Below, piece after piece: positions 38,494 to 48,802 of a DNA stretch of 64,000 nt. The translations under genes were made by a program, and so were the position numbers. Under the pieces are notes generated by a model that did no database searches, was not told the origin of the DNA, and worked only from the letters and a program-made list of their open reading frames with translations. The stretch lies in assembly GCA_022113835.1 (NCBI GenBank), contig JAILWY010000020.1, positions 2,976,001 to 3,040,000 of the forward strand. The letters run 5' to 3'. Position 1 is the first letter of the stretch. The number at the start of each line of letters is the position of its first letter. This DNA comes from Atopsyche davidsoni. Taxonomy: Eukaryota; Arthropoda; Insecta; Trichoptera; Hydrobiosidae.

Positions 38494-39034
38494 GTCCAAA
38501 CAGAGTAACGGGTATTTGTTAGTTCTGTAAAACAAAAACTACTAATAACCAAGTATATTTTTTTATTGCTGATTATAAGAATACAAAATGTAAAATTATT
38601 TCGAAAAGATGATGTTATCCAAATGGTGACCGTTACGTGCTGCTGGCACTCTTCTAATCTGGAGCGAAGATCGCTGATAACACGCTGATACATAGCCCTC
38701 GATATTGCTGCCCCATTTCTGACCTCATATATTATTTCAATCCCGTCAGGTTCGTCGGATTATTCTCACAAACCCTACTTTTAAGGTATCCCCATGCGAA
38801 ATAGTCAAGAGGGCTAAGGTCGGGACTTCTGATGTTACATCTACGTGAAATGACCTTATTAGGGAATAATACGTCAACAGCTTCGATTGATTGATTGGAT
38901 GTATGGCAAGTATTGGAAGCACGTTCTTGAGTTGAAACCTTGAAACTCCTGCAACTCTGGGCCCAAAAATTTTCGCAGCATATCGCAATAACGGTCCCGA
39001 TTGCAATAACCCGATACTCTTTTTGGACACCCTA
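38494..39034 (-). mobile_element. second mariner-like element, inverted relative to 15350-15850
   Basis: Read on the minus strand it starts AGGGTGTCCAAAAAGAGTAT and ends near CCGTTACTCTGTTTGGAC. It is similar to 15350-15850 along nearly its whole length and keeps a longer left end, so the two copies show different deletions. The transposase remnant is broken. Confidence 0.75.
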
Positions 39035-39044
39035 TATAAGAGAT

Positions 39045-39377
39045 TCACCAATTTGTGTCAGTCAAGGATGTTTTTTCTTCATCAGATGGCTCTTCTCAGA
39101 GGAGGTTGGAGACCTTCTCACTGTGCATATACTCGTGCTGAGCCAATGTTCATGATTTTCTATTATTATACACCGCAGTTGTATTTATACCCAATAGCAT
39201 TATTATATAATCATTTCCTTACAAAGCTCTGTCGTTTAGTTCTGATTCTCTTTCTGCCTTACCTCGAAAAGATACTTCCAGAGCACATCCCTCCACAATC
39301 ACTCCAAGTCCACTACTCCATTAAACACGGTCAGGAATGGCAGCCATGCTCAAGCAACAGAATAGGGAGAGCTGGGA
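39045..39377 (-). repeat. LINE-like 3' region, inverted copy
   Basis: The inverse of the 13300/33190 family. Plus-strand landmarks are CTTCATCAGATGGCTCTTC, TCAGAGGAGGTTGGAGACC and ACAAAGCTCTGTCGTTTAG. It abuts a plus-strand LINE fragment, and the junction forms a hairpin (39351-39421). Confidence 0.6.
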
Positions 39378-39421
39378 TATTAATCCAAACAACCTCCCAG
39401 CTCTCCCCATTCTGTTGCTTG
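39351..39421. repeat. 27-bp inverted repeat (hairpin) at a LINE-LINE junction
   Basis: The arms 39351-39377 and 39395-39421 are complementary with one mismatch, separated by 17 bases. They mark the point where an inverted and a direct copy of the LINE-like family meet. Confidence 0.85.
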
Positions 39422-39800
39422 TAGTATTAACTAATATTATTCGCCATGGCAAGTGTTATGTCGTCTGAGTTCTCCTTTATGGAGTCGAAGCTTGGACTGT
39501 GCAAACAAATAAGACGAAAGAAATGTGGCTGTATAGAAGAATCCTTAAAATACCATGGGTTACAAATGAGAGAGTCTTGCACTGTTCGCAAAGCAAGATA
39601 ACTCCTGACTATGGTATAAAAGCGTAATGATCTCCTATTTAGGGCATATTTTTCGAAGCAATAAATACAGCTGAAAAATCGAAGGAAAAAGGGGCATTGG
39701 AAGGAGGAAACTTACGTGGATGCGGAATTCGCTCCGGCGGCTAGAAGTCTGAGACTGGCCTAGTATTAGAATATATTCGATGAAATGGTCACTAGAAGAA
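39395..39800 (+). repeat. LINE-like C-terminal ORF fragment
   Basis: The best preserved ORF remnant of the family encodes YGVEAWTVQTNK, MWLYRRILKIPWVTNERVL and later GGNLRGCGIR-like and DEMVT-like pieces. These are typical of the region after the reverse transcriptase domain in non-LTR retrotransposons. Stops and frameshifts are present. Confidence 0.65.
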
Positions 39801-41407
39801 GAAAAGTAGTAAATGAACAAAAAAAAAATTCGATGTCGCCAGGCAAGCCTTCGAATTAAACAGCGTCATTCTCGGCTGCAAATACCTTCAGGATATGAGA
39901 GGATAAATAAAAAAACTTATCATCGCTTAAAGTGAATAGACAGAATAATACGTTTCTTGAAATCGAACTATGGTGGATTCTGAAGAATATCGCCATAGCC
40001 TCAAGGGGCTTCGACTCATGGGATTTTTACTTATATAAAAAAAATTCTAAGAATTTTTTTAGTATCATGAATTTACTGATATATAAAATATTTTTTTATT
40101 TTCTCACGCCTTATTTTTTAATAAAAACTTTGAATCAAACTCAATTGATGAAAGTCTTGCCTTTTTTGTATGATGCTAAGTAGCGTAGATACTTTTAATT
40201 AAAATGATTTTTTTTATTCTTCTATGGTTATTATCTCAAGTTTATTTTATAATAAAAACACTATTTTTTTTACTACTTATTATTGCATACAAAAACGACA
40301 AATAAATTACCTATAATTCGATTTAAATATTTTTATATTATTTATTACTATTTCAATGTATAGATATCGTGTTTATTTCATAAATAATTGCATGAAATTA
40401 AAATTCATATTATTTAGTACACATAAGCTTAAAAGAGATCTAATAAATGAAAATTTGATATCAATCGACGACAGACCGGTTTAATTCGTATTACTCCATT
40501 TCTAAACAACAAATTCGAATAGCAGAATCGTCTATTTAGCTTATTTGTACCAAATTCGTGTTTTTTGTTTCACGATTACGTTTTGATGTCCGATTGTATA
40601 TCTGCAGTACATATACAGTGTGTAACATTACTCGTGCTGATTATAGCATTACTATCAAGTTGTTATCAAGTGGATAGTAAAAATAAATCAAAATAAACTG
40701 ATTTCAGTAAAAACATGATAGATAACAGAGTCTTGCTATTATTGTTACATATTGAAATCACGACGCAAGTAAGCTATAGATAACATTAAAATATCTATCT
40801 CCATTCTGTTGCTTGTGAATAGCTGCCATTCTGTGACCTGAGCGTGTGTAAAGGATCGGCAATGGAGTAACAGACTTAAAAAGGTTTACGGAGCAAACCC
40901 TGGAGAGAAAAACAAGTATTATATGCTTTAAAGTATTTACTATCAAATATATCAGTTTAGGAAATTACGATTCGCCTTTTAACTCTGAAGGAGCCCTCGA
41001 AAGGCGAAAGAGAAAAATAATTGTAATCTCCAAACCTTTCTGCTATGTATTAAATAATATTTTTATTCTTTAATTATAAAAATAACATGTTCATGAATAT
41101 TACATTTGAGACATTAAAAACAGCTTCAGATACTTTAAAGCCTCGCTATACACAGCATGACTTATTGTATTGAAATAATCATACAAAAAGCAAACAATAC
41201 AATGCAAATTTTTATTTTATTTATAAGTTTAAATAATAATAAAAAAATGATAATATACTCGAAGCGATTACGTTATATACAGAGTGACAATAACAACGTA
41301 AAAAATAAATAAATAACGAATGTGTTTAGATGCAGACTTGCTGATCTGTATACATTAACATTTAGTCCAATGTTTTGCTACAGCCTGGTTTTTTATTGTA
41401 TTCTTAA
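39801..41407. other. AT-rich noncoding DNA with one LINE-like fragment
   Basis: Apart from 40795-40905 I see nothing that can be named. Confidence 0.5.
40795..40905 (+). repeat. LINE-like fragment
   Basis: CATTCTGTTGCTTGTGAATA, GCTGCCATTCTGTGACC and GGATCGGCAATGGAGTAAC match the inverse of 30420-30480 and 39300-39365. Confidence 0.5.
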
Positions 41408-41779
41408 CAGCGATTGTCAAACTGCGGTTCGCAGAGCTTTGAAAATTCCTGAAATATTATATATAAATATATAATACTTCAGGAATCACTGAAATACTTT
41501 TTTGTTTAAAGGGTATATGTTGATTAAACGCCATGCAAGTATATTTTATTAAATAATATTTTATGCGTGTTTATTTTTGCTATGGCGACTAGTTTCGCCA
41601 ATTTTATATGTTGGCATTTTCATATAGAGTGTTTGTGAATTATATAATTGCTATTTTAGATACAAAAAATCTAATTCAACGAAGTATTTTAATATAATTT
41701 AATATTAAAATAATTTAGTATGCATACATTTGTGATGGGCCTGAAAGGGTACCAGAGCACAAAAAGTTTGAAACCACTG
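41408..41779. mobile_element. second, older copy of the small hAT-like element
   Basis: The ends CAGCGATTGTCAAACT and inverted CAGTGGTTTCAAACT pair with one gap. The size (372 bases) and the right part (TGAAAGGGTACCAGAGCAC, then AGTTTGAAACCACTG) parallel the element at 12631-13006. No target duplication survives. A short palindromic insertion rich in TATATA lies near 41455-41485. Confidence 0.6.
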
Positions 41780-42169
41780 TTGCTGAGGACCGTGATGATT
41801 ATAGCAGTCAAGCAGGTATATCACACAGGTGACAGGTCGGCTTATAGGGGCACTCTGCGGGATGTCCCGACTCGGATTCACCGAATACGGAGTCCAAACA
41901 CCTCTCGCGAGAAGTTAGGAAGGAAGGAATTACTTGAAAATTGTATAAAAATTCGTTCGAGTGTTTATTATTTTGTTAAATAATAAACACGTAAAATAGA
42001 AAATTGCATGCTTACAACGCAAAGGCGTGATAGGCTAGGCACAGCCTTCGCTTCTTAACTCAATCATTTTTATTTTGACGGGTCTTAACGTGCTTTTCGC
42101 ATCCCGAGGAGGGTTCAAGTGAATGAAGAGTTTTACACACAAACCCATCCTGCATATTTTATGAGTTAA

Positions 42170-42385
42170 GTCATCACAAAAGAAAAAGAACTCCTGACGA
42201 AAGCAAAAAAATAACAAGATATTATATTAAGCCAAAGAGAAAAATCCAAGGGAAAAGGCATCGGAAGGAGAAAGTTAACGTGGATGCGGAATTTACGCTT
42301 GTAGCTAGAAGTCACGAGCAGGCCCAGGGAGAGGGATGGTCGCCAAGCTGCTCTGAGGAGAGGCACATGAAGAAGGAGAATACCT
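42170..42385 (+). repeat. LINE-like 3' fragment
   Basis: AAGAACTCCTGACGAAAGC, GGAGAAAGTTAACGTGGATG and GAGGAGAGGCACATGAAGAA are in the same order as at 24330-24525 and 39590-39790. Confidence 0.6.
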
Positions 42386-43411
42386 CGATTGGCTTCATAT
42401 AAAAAAAATATTTATAACAAATTGTATGCGTGTATGTTATTACCTCGTGTTTCTTGGAAGCCAGTGCGGCAGTCCAGCGGGTTTTTCCGTGTGTTTTGAA
42501 TAGGAATTCGTCGGCCATTGCTGACTTCCTGAAGTCCAGCACTGCTTTTTATTAAGGAGCTGAAATCACAATGCACCGTCGGATACGGAAAAACCTTCAC
42601 TCGAGACAGTTTCACTTTGAAATTCAATCCAAGCCGCGAAACAGAATTGTTTATTTATATTCCTCGCACGTGGCATTGTAACGCAATTCCCCGCAATCGA
42701 TGCACTCGAGAAACGACGAGAAATAATACGAGCCACTGTGCCTGAGTATGATTTCGAACCGTTGTTTATATACCAAGCTTTTGATATGAATACTTGCAGA
42801 CGCACATATTTAACTATTGGGATTACACTGGGTTACTTTTAATAGCAATTTTTTTAAATTATATACATACTTTTTAATTTTCATTAGAATTATTGTTACA
42901 ATAATAAAAACACGCTTACACAGATATTTTTGTTCCGAGAAGTCGTTAAGTTTTGTACGTTTCATCTTTTGATGAACCGCTCCTTCAGTTGTATCAAAAC
43001 TAGGCGAATCTCACGCCGCGATCTAACCTCGCAGATAACAATATCACTGATAGCATCTCACTTGGAATCACACTGTATGTACACCAAAAACACATAGTCC
43101 CTTCTGACAAAATGACGCAGTGTAACAATACTTTGGAAGAAACTAGTTTACGTACTCGAAGCGATCGTTGTGGCTTGCGATAATCAAGAATACCATGAGT
43201 GATGGAACAAGCTGTATAAATGCAACGAACTGCAATAAAGGTAGACTCGAGAGACACGCGCGACGCCATGCAAACAAAAGTGACTTTTGAAGACCACAGA
43301 GTCAATAATAATACAAATTACCATAAACAAGGCAACAATGAATTTCAAAAACAAGTCAGTTGCAATAAAGTATAAAAGCATTTTTTAAAAGTCGGGATCA
43401 GTTTAAAATCT

Positions 43412-43445
43412 CTGAAAATAGTCCCAGCACTGAGGCCAAAACGTC
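43412..43445 (+). ncRNA. hammerhead-ribozyme-like core, copy 3
   Basis: CTGAAAA, a stem around the AGCAC loop, then AAAACGTC. The first box carries an A where G is required. It shares the AGCAC loop and the trailing GTGCTGAAA-type flank with copy 2, so it is the same repeat family. Confidence 0.3.
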
Positions 43446-43784
43446 GGAGTGCTGAAAGCTTGAAGCACCTAAATACATAAGAAAACAAATCAACTCATAA
43501 CACCGGCTGCACCTACGAAAATTGTTTTTTTTTTTTTTTCTTTCTCGGGGTAGGGAAAGGCTCTGCGTAAAAACCCTTGTCGTTTTCATCCCCCCATCCC
43601 CATCCCCATCCCTACTAGTGATTGCCATTCATACGCGGAATACCATAAAGTACTTCAAGAGCTGATGCCACTTTAAAGTTTACACAATACTTGAATTTTT
43701 CATGTAATTTTCTATTATCTACTTGTGGGTAATATCAGCATTCGCACGACTCAAAACTTAAGATAGCAAAGCGATGATAAATAC

Positions 43785-43870
43785 ACTTCTTCATCAGATG
43801 CAGATCGGCGACTATCGCACATAACATATTTCTATCCTGGGCCAAAATTTCGCATCCATGTTAATTTTCT
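43785..43870 (-). repeat. LINE-like 3' fragment
   Basis: CTTCTTCATCAGATGCAGAT, ATATTTCTATCCTGGGCC and TTTCGCATCCATGTTAATTT are the inverse of the same 3' family. Confidence 0.45.
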
Positions 43871-44149
43871 TCTTAAGAGAAGAAAAAAAATTCCAGGCAA
43901 TCTTGCGATCTAATAGGCAAATCCAAAAAAAGTATGGAATTATTGAAAGGATATGCAATGTTTGACTGGCAATTATCACTGCCTGAAGATTTAATTATAA
44001 GAGGGGAAACCCACAAAAAAAATTAAGTTAACTATATCCAATCATACCAGAAACAATGCAGCTGTGACCAAAGCAGAAACGGTTGGAAAAAATGGGGATC
44101 TCAGAGAATAGCAGAGTTAATCCATCATTGTGTCCAATACATCTAAACT

Positions 44150-44850
44150 TATCCAGATATAACAAGCTCGCGTCTCATAAATCTGCAGCTGACTATTCCA
44201 GATATGGTACGCCACTAACATCTACAACTGACAATCCCAGATGTGGAGGACTTACATCACTAACATCTATCACTGACTATCCCAGAAATGGTAAACCTAT
44301 GCTTCATACATTTACGACTGACTATTACAGATATAGGGGACTTACATCAAATACATCCACAACTGATTATTCCAGATATGGATGAGTTACAACACTAACA
44401 TCTACTACTACTGATTATCCCAGATGTGGATGACTTAGATCACTAACATCTACAACTGACAATCCCAGATATGAAGGACTTACATCACTAACATCTACAA
44501 CTGACTATCCCAGAAATGGTAAACCTATGCTTCATACATTTACGACTGACTATTACAGATATAGGGGACTTACATCAAATACATCCACGACTGATTATCC
44601 CAGATATGGATGACTTACAACACTAACATCTACTACTACTGATTATCCCAGACGTGGATGATTTACATTACTAACATCTACAACTGATAATCCCAGATAT
44701 GAAGGACTTACATCACTAACATTTACGACTGACTATTACAGATATAGGGGACTTACATCACTAACATCTACAACTGACCATCCCAGATATGATCAACCTA
44801 AAACATTTATAATATATCTGCAGCTTACGATTCCAGATTTGGTGAATCTA
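44150..44850 (+). repeat. minisatellite, 45-bp units, 228-bp higher-order period
   Basis: There are about 15 units around the core CATCTACAACTGACTATCCC AGATATGG. The unit length of 45 bases is a multiple of three, and one frame reads units of the type LTSLTSTTDYPRYGG, open for several units before TGA replaces GGA codons. The block beginning GTAAACCTATGCTTCATAC at 44291 repeats at 44519, a shift of 228 bases (five units plus one extra ACT). Part of it repeats again near 44719. Confidence 0.9.
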
Positions 44851-46799
44851 CATTGTAATCATATCGTATCAATAATCATAAATAAAGGCCTTGTTTATTG
44901 TTGTGTTTGTTTTGTAGTAGTTTAAGTTCGAGCGCCTGTCGAGATAAAGGCGCCAGTCCATAAATCTAACAGTCCATTACCGATAACGTTTATCGCCGAT
45001 AACGCGGAGTGGGCATTTACTCGAGTATTTCTTTCGTATATAAATAAAAAAAATCAGATTGATTATCTTGACTCCGCGAGCGGGAGACACCCGAACACGT
45101 GAAACGACGGGATAAAATCGTCGAGATGTTGCACCATGTTGCTTGAAGAGCAGGAGCAAAAAGGAATTACATGATTTTTTTCACGACCCAGTAAATAATT
45201 GATTGATGATTGTGAGGCTGAAAGAATAATTTCTGGTCTTTAATCTCATCTCGGGTTTTCCCCGGCGCAGTGGATTCTTAGAATAGACTTGTTTTTTCCC
45301 TCCTGTTTGAACCGCAGCCCGCAAGCGTCGATCCGCCAGCATCGTGACCTTTCAGTGATCGATTTCCGTATTTTTAAATACATGTTTTTACCCTGCCATA
45401 AAAAAAACCGTCAGACCCAATCCGGAGGTCATAAAACTCTCCATCAAACTTGTTTATCTGAACTCAATATTCTTTTTTGTTTTATATATCGTAAACATAT
45501 GCATTATTGTATCCCCGGGAGTAAACGATATTCATTTCGAAGCTTGGGGTCGTAAATAAATACGCTGGAGAAAAAGTCTCTAGGCCTGCAGTGCAAGTGA
45601 ATGTAGAATGGTAATCCTTCGGAGGCTTCAGATGGGGAGGACTGCTTCTTTGGAGCATTAGAAAGTAGCTGCTACTCTGGCGAAGCAGAAACGCACGTGG
45701 CATTTTTTAGCTATTGCCAATGTCGGTAACTCCGCTTTTGAGTCATTCGCGGGGATGCCCCCCTTTCAAAGAAGTTACTCAAGTCCGCGACTCGAGATGA
45801 CTGTTTGGGTGTTTTGCTTGCAGTTTAATGACTGTTGAAAATTATAAGGAATGTTGGGAAGTAGGTTGTTAGAAAACATGACGAAAACAACGCCACGCTC
45901 TCTAGTTACAATTGAATCATCGTGGTATTAAACAAAATATACACATGTGTGTACTAAAATGATTGAACGTACATGAAAACCATTTAAAGCCTCTTTACAA
46001 GCAAATAGTTTTCAATCATTTTCAAAACAGACAAGAGTCTAAATCTAAATGAATCAGTTTAGGATGCACTTCGGATCGAACTGGGGACCCTTCGATCAAG
46101 AATCAACGGTACAACCGCTGAGTACAAGCGAACAAGTCAGATTTTATTGTTTAACTAACCGAGCAGTTTTCTAGAATATAAATTAATGAAACGAGTGACA
46201 ACCAAAGAATGTAAACGAGACAAGTCATACGTTTTATGAATTAATGCTAGCGTGCAAATAAAATCCTATTATTCCAACTTAACAAGTCATCGTATGTCAC
46301 TACTGGACGCAGTGGCAATCGTAGAAGATCAGTGTCGAGTCAAGGTTGCCGGGTGATCAAGGAAGTTCCATTGTTCCATCGTAACTTGGAACACAAGGCT
46401 CGTTAGACGAAGTGACACCTGCCTGCCGCTGATGGCCGGGGTCACCGCAGTCATTTGAATTTGCGTTTATTTATGTTTAAAGCGAGAGACTCGGCTGCCG
46501 TGAAAATCTCTGAGCCGAGTCAGGCCCATCGTGAGATTCAGAGACCGGTGCCTTGAGACGAGTAGAGTCCAAAGCATGCAACACTTGTGGCAATTTTTAT
46601 AAATATGTTTAAACAATTGTTATGTTCATACTGCCTCTATTCATCTGTTACACACAACCGAATATAAAAAAAACAAGGGAAGGTAGAAATTTTTTTAAAT
46701 GCTTATATATATACAATTGAAACCAAATATATTGTTATTTTACAAAATTGAATACAAACATATATTAAAGAGACAGGATATAAAAAACAAAAAATAATA
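44851..46799. other. noncoding DNA downstream of the minisatellite
   Basis: GC-richer patches lie at 45240-45320, 45560-45790 and 46310-46560 without recognisable coding content. The tRNA-like fragment at 46065-46140 is the only feature that can be described. Confidence 0.45.
46065..46140 (-). other. tRNA-like (SINE-like) fragment
   Basis: On the minus strand a D-arm-like GTAC-TCAGCGGTT-GTAC is followed by a roughly paired anticodon-like arm with loop TTCTTGA and a B-box-like CAGTTCGATCC. The T stem and acceptor stem do not pair, so this is not a functional tRNA gene. A tRNA-derived SINE remnant is likelier. Confidence 0.3.
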
Positions 46800-48580
46800 A
46801 AACAATTTGTACAGTTCAAACGTTCAATTTTAATACAATAAAGAAATACAGCAAAAAGCAATTAGGGATTACAAATGCTAGCGAGGACTTTTCTTCTTTC
46901 GACTCAAGGTCACCGGGACCACGGCTCTCGGCAGGGTAGGGCTTCCTCGGTGACTACTGAGGACTCCCCACCGAACCTCATACACCGTCAATCAAACATA
47001 TACGCAGTCATGAAACGTGCAAGCATTTATAAAAGACATTTGTATATAATTTGTAAGCCGCAAGAAATCTAAACAGTAGATGCAAAAGTAAAAATTTCAT
47101 ACGTTATATGCAAATTTAACAAATTATATATTTTTCTTCCATCTTGTACAGTGAATTATCAATTTTTATCCCAAGAATGGACATAAATTACAATGTAAAA
47201 TAAAATAAATTGCTACCTCTAAACATTTTTGTTAAATCCATATAGATTATGATACAAGCAAGTAATTTTACATGTATAATGAATTAATGGTGGTCGGTTT
47301 GGTATGCAATATTTTTCTCAGATTGTCAGAGGCGATTAAGTGGCCGGTCACTAAAGCTTCCCATCTTTCAGTACAGTTGTTACGAGTTACATTACTCTTA
47401 ATTTATATAAAAACATAAGCTAATTTAAAATTTCAGTATACAGGTTTGTACATTTTAGTAAGTTAGTTCCTAATAACAGTACATATTATGAACACATATA
47501 TTTAAACAAATTCATATAAGAAACACAAAAAACATTTTCAGTGCTACTAGCTGTCTTCCGATAGGTCAGAATTTCTCAAGGTCAAATACCTGACTTATCA
47601 ATTAACATTTCTCAAAGATAATTTCATAAAAATAAATGTTTTTTTAGTAACACAGATTAAAGCGAGACAATGATTCATAATTTAGTATACAGCATGTATC
47701 ATACGTTTTATTAAAAAATAAACTATCAATAAAACCCACAGAACAACTAATCGTTTAAAAAATTATCTGCGGTTTAGTGTGTATAACTTGTATGATTGAT
47801 CCAATTGAAAGTAATAAATAAAATAATGAATAATTAAACAATGTTATATCACAATTTCATTTCATTCAATAAAATGATACATTGTTTTATAAATTCTTGA
47901 CGCATCTTTCATATTAAAAAAAAATCCCTCAACAAACCATACACGAAAAAGAAAAATGTTCCCTTTAAGATAAATACATTCAAGAAAAACTTCACATTTT
48001 GATGTAGCAATAGTATCATTAAATCAAAAGTGTTCATAATAAGACAAATATATTTTTTTTTTGTAAATTTTGTTATCAAATACACAATTCTAAACAAAAA
48101 CCTCAAACAGAGAACAGTCTAAATACAACACGACTGCATCAACACGTGCGTCAAAAAAATGCAAGCGGTCGGGGTAGGGGGTGGAAAGGGGGCAGCGCAA
48201 ATTTATCCCACTCGGGGTGCGGTAGAAAGGGTGTACCGACAACACATTTGCACAGGAAGTAGCCTTAAAGCCTCCCTCAATGGTCATCTTCATCTATTGG
48301 GTAAAACGGCACAAGAGCAAGACTATGTTTTCATAAAATGCGAACAGCAATTAACATGGACAAGTCGTCTGTTTCCAGGTGAGCAAGAAAGTTGTTCAGT
48401 CATTGATTATGAACAGGAAATGTGCATAATGACTTCAACTTCTGCACTGCTAGGCGACCACTGAAGCGCAAGACACGGCATTCAAAAGTTCAGATAGGAA
48501 CGGAATTCAAAACGTCCAAACGCTCAAGTGAGTAAGACAGCAGAATACCCAAAGATGAAGCAAACGGGGAAGGTGAAGAA
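46800..48580 (-). other. UBR4 3' flank, probable 3' UTR plus downstream DNA
   Basis: This is AT-rich sequence downstream of the UBR4 stop with no convincing ORF. Several AATAAA-type hexamers exist on the minus strand (for example opposite 47706-47711), but I cannot tell which is used. A modest GC-rich patch lies at 48150-48260 and another at 46880-47000. Confidence 0.4.
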
Positions 48581-48802
48581 TTACTGGGAGAGGGTGGCGA
48601 TGAGGAAGGCGTCAGCGTCGTGGTCGGGGAGATCGGCGAGGAGTCCCTGCGCGTCGGCCCACTCGGCCAGAGAGGTGCAGGCCAGCAGATCTGCTAAGCC
48701 CTCCAGCACACGCTCTGAGCTACGCAAGCCGGCTTCGTCCCCATGCCGCACTGCTTCCGCCAGCTTTACTGGCCACTGCTCCAGAGTACACGCGCTCACC
48801 GT
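48581..48802 (-). CDS. UBR4: UBR4 exon 27, terminal exon with stop
   Basis: The acceptor GTGCTATTGCAG precedes [20 protein letters not shown]. The exon ends [10 protein letters not shown] followed by TAA (48583-48581), giving 73 residues. No other frame gives a comparable C-terminus. Confidence 0.93.
   Translation of the reverse strand, partial: TVSACTLEQWPVKLAEAVRHGDEAGLRSSERVLEGLADLLACTSLAEWADAQGLLADLPDHDADAFLIATLSQ

Larger units (their letters stand above)
42386..44149. other. noncoding DNA, short repeats only
   Basis: Apart from the hammerhead-like motif and a LINE-like fragment there is a resemblance between 43140-43290 and 21265-21370 (AATACCATGAGT, TGCAACG and GAGAGAC.CG segments), indicating a further dispersed repeat. 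No gene is supported. Confidence 0.45.

Noticed and set aside
46065..46140. Functional tRNA gene
   Set aside because: The D-arm and B box are recognisable, but the T stem and acceptor stem do not pair.
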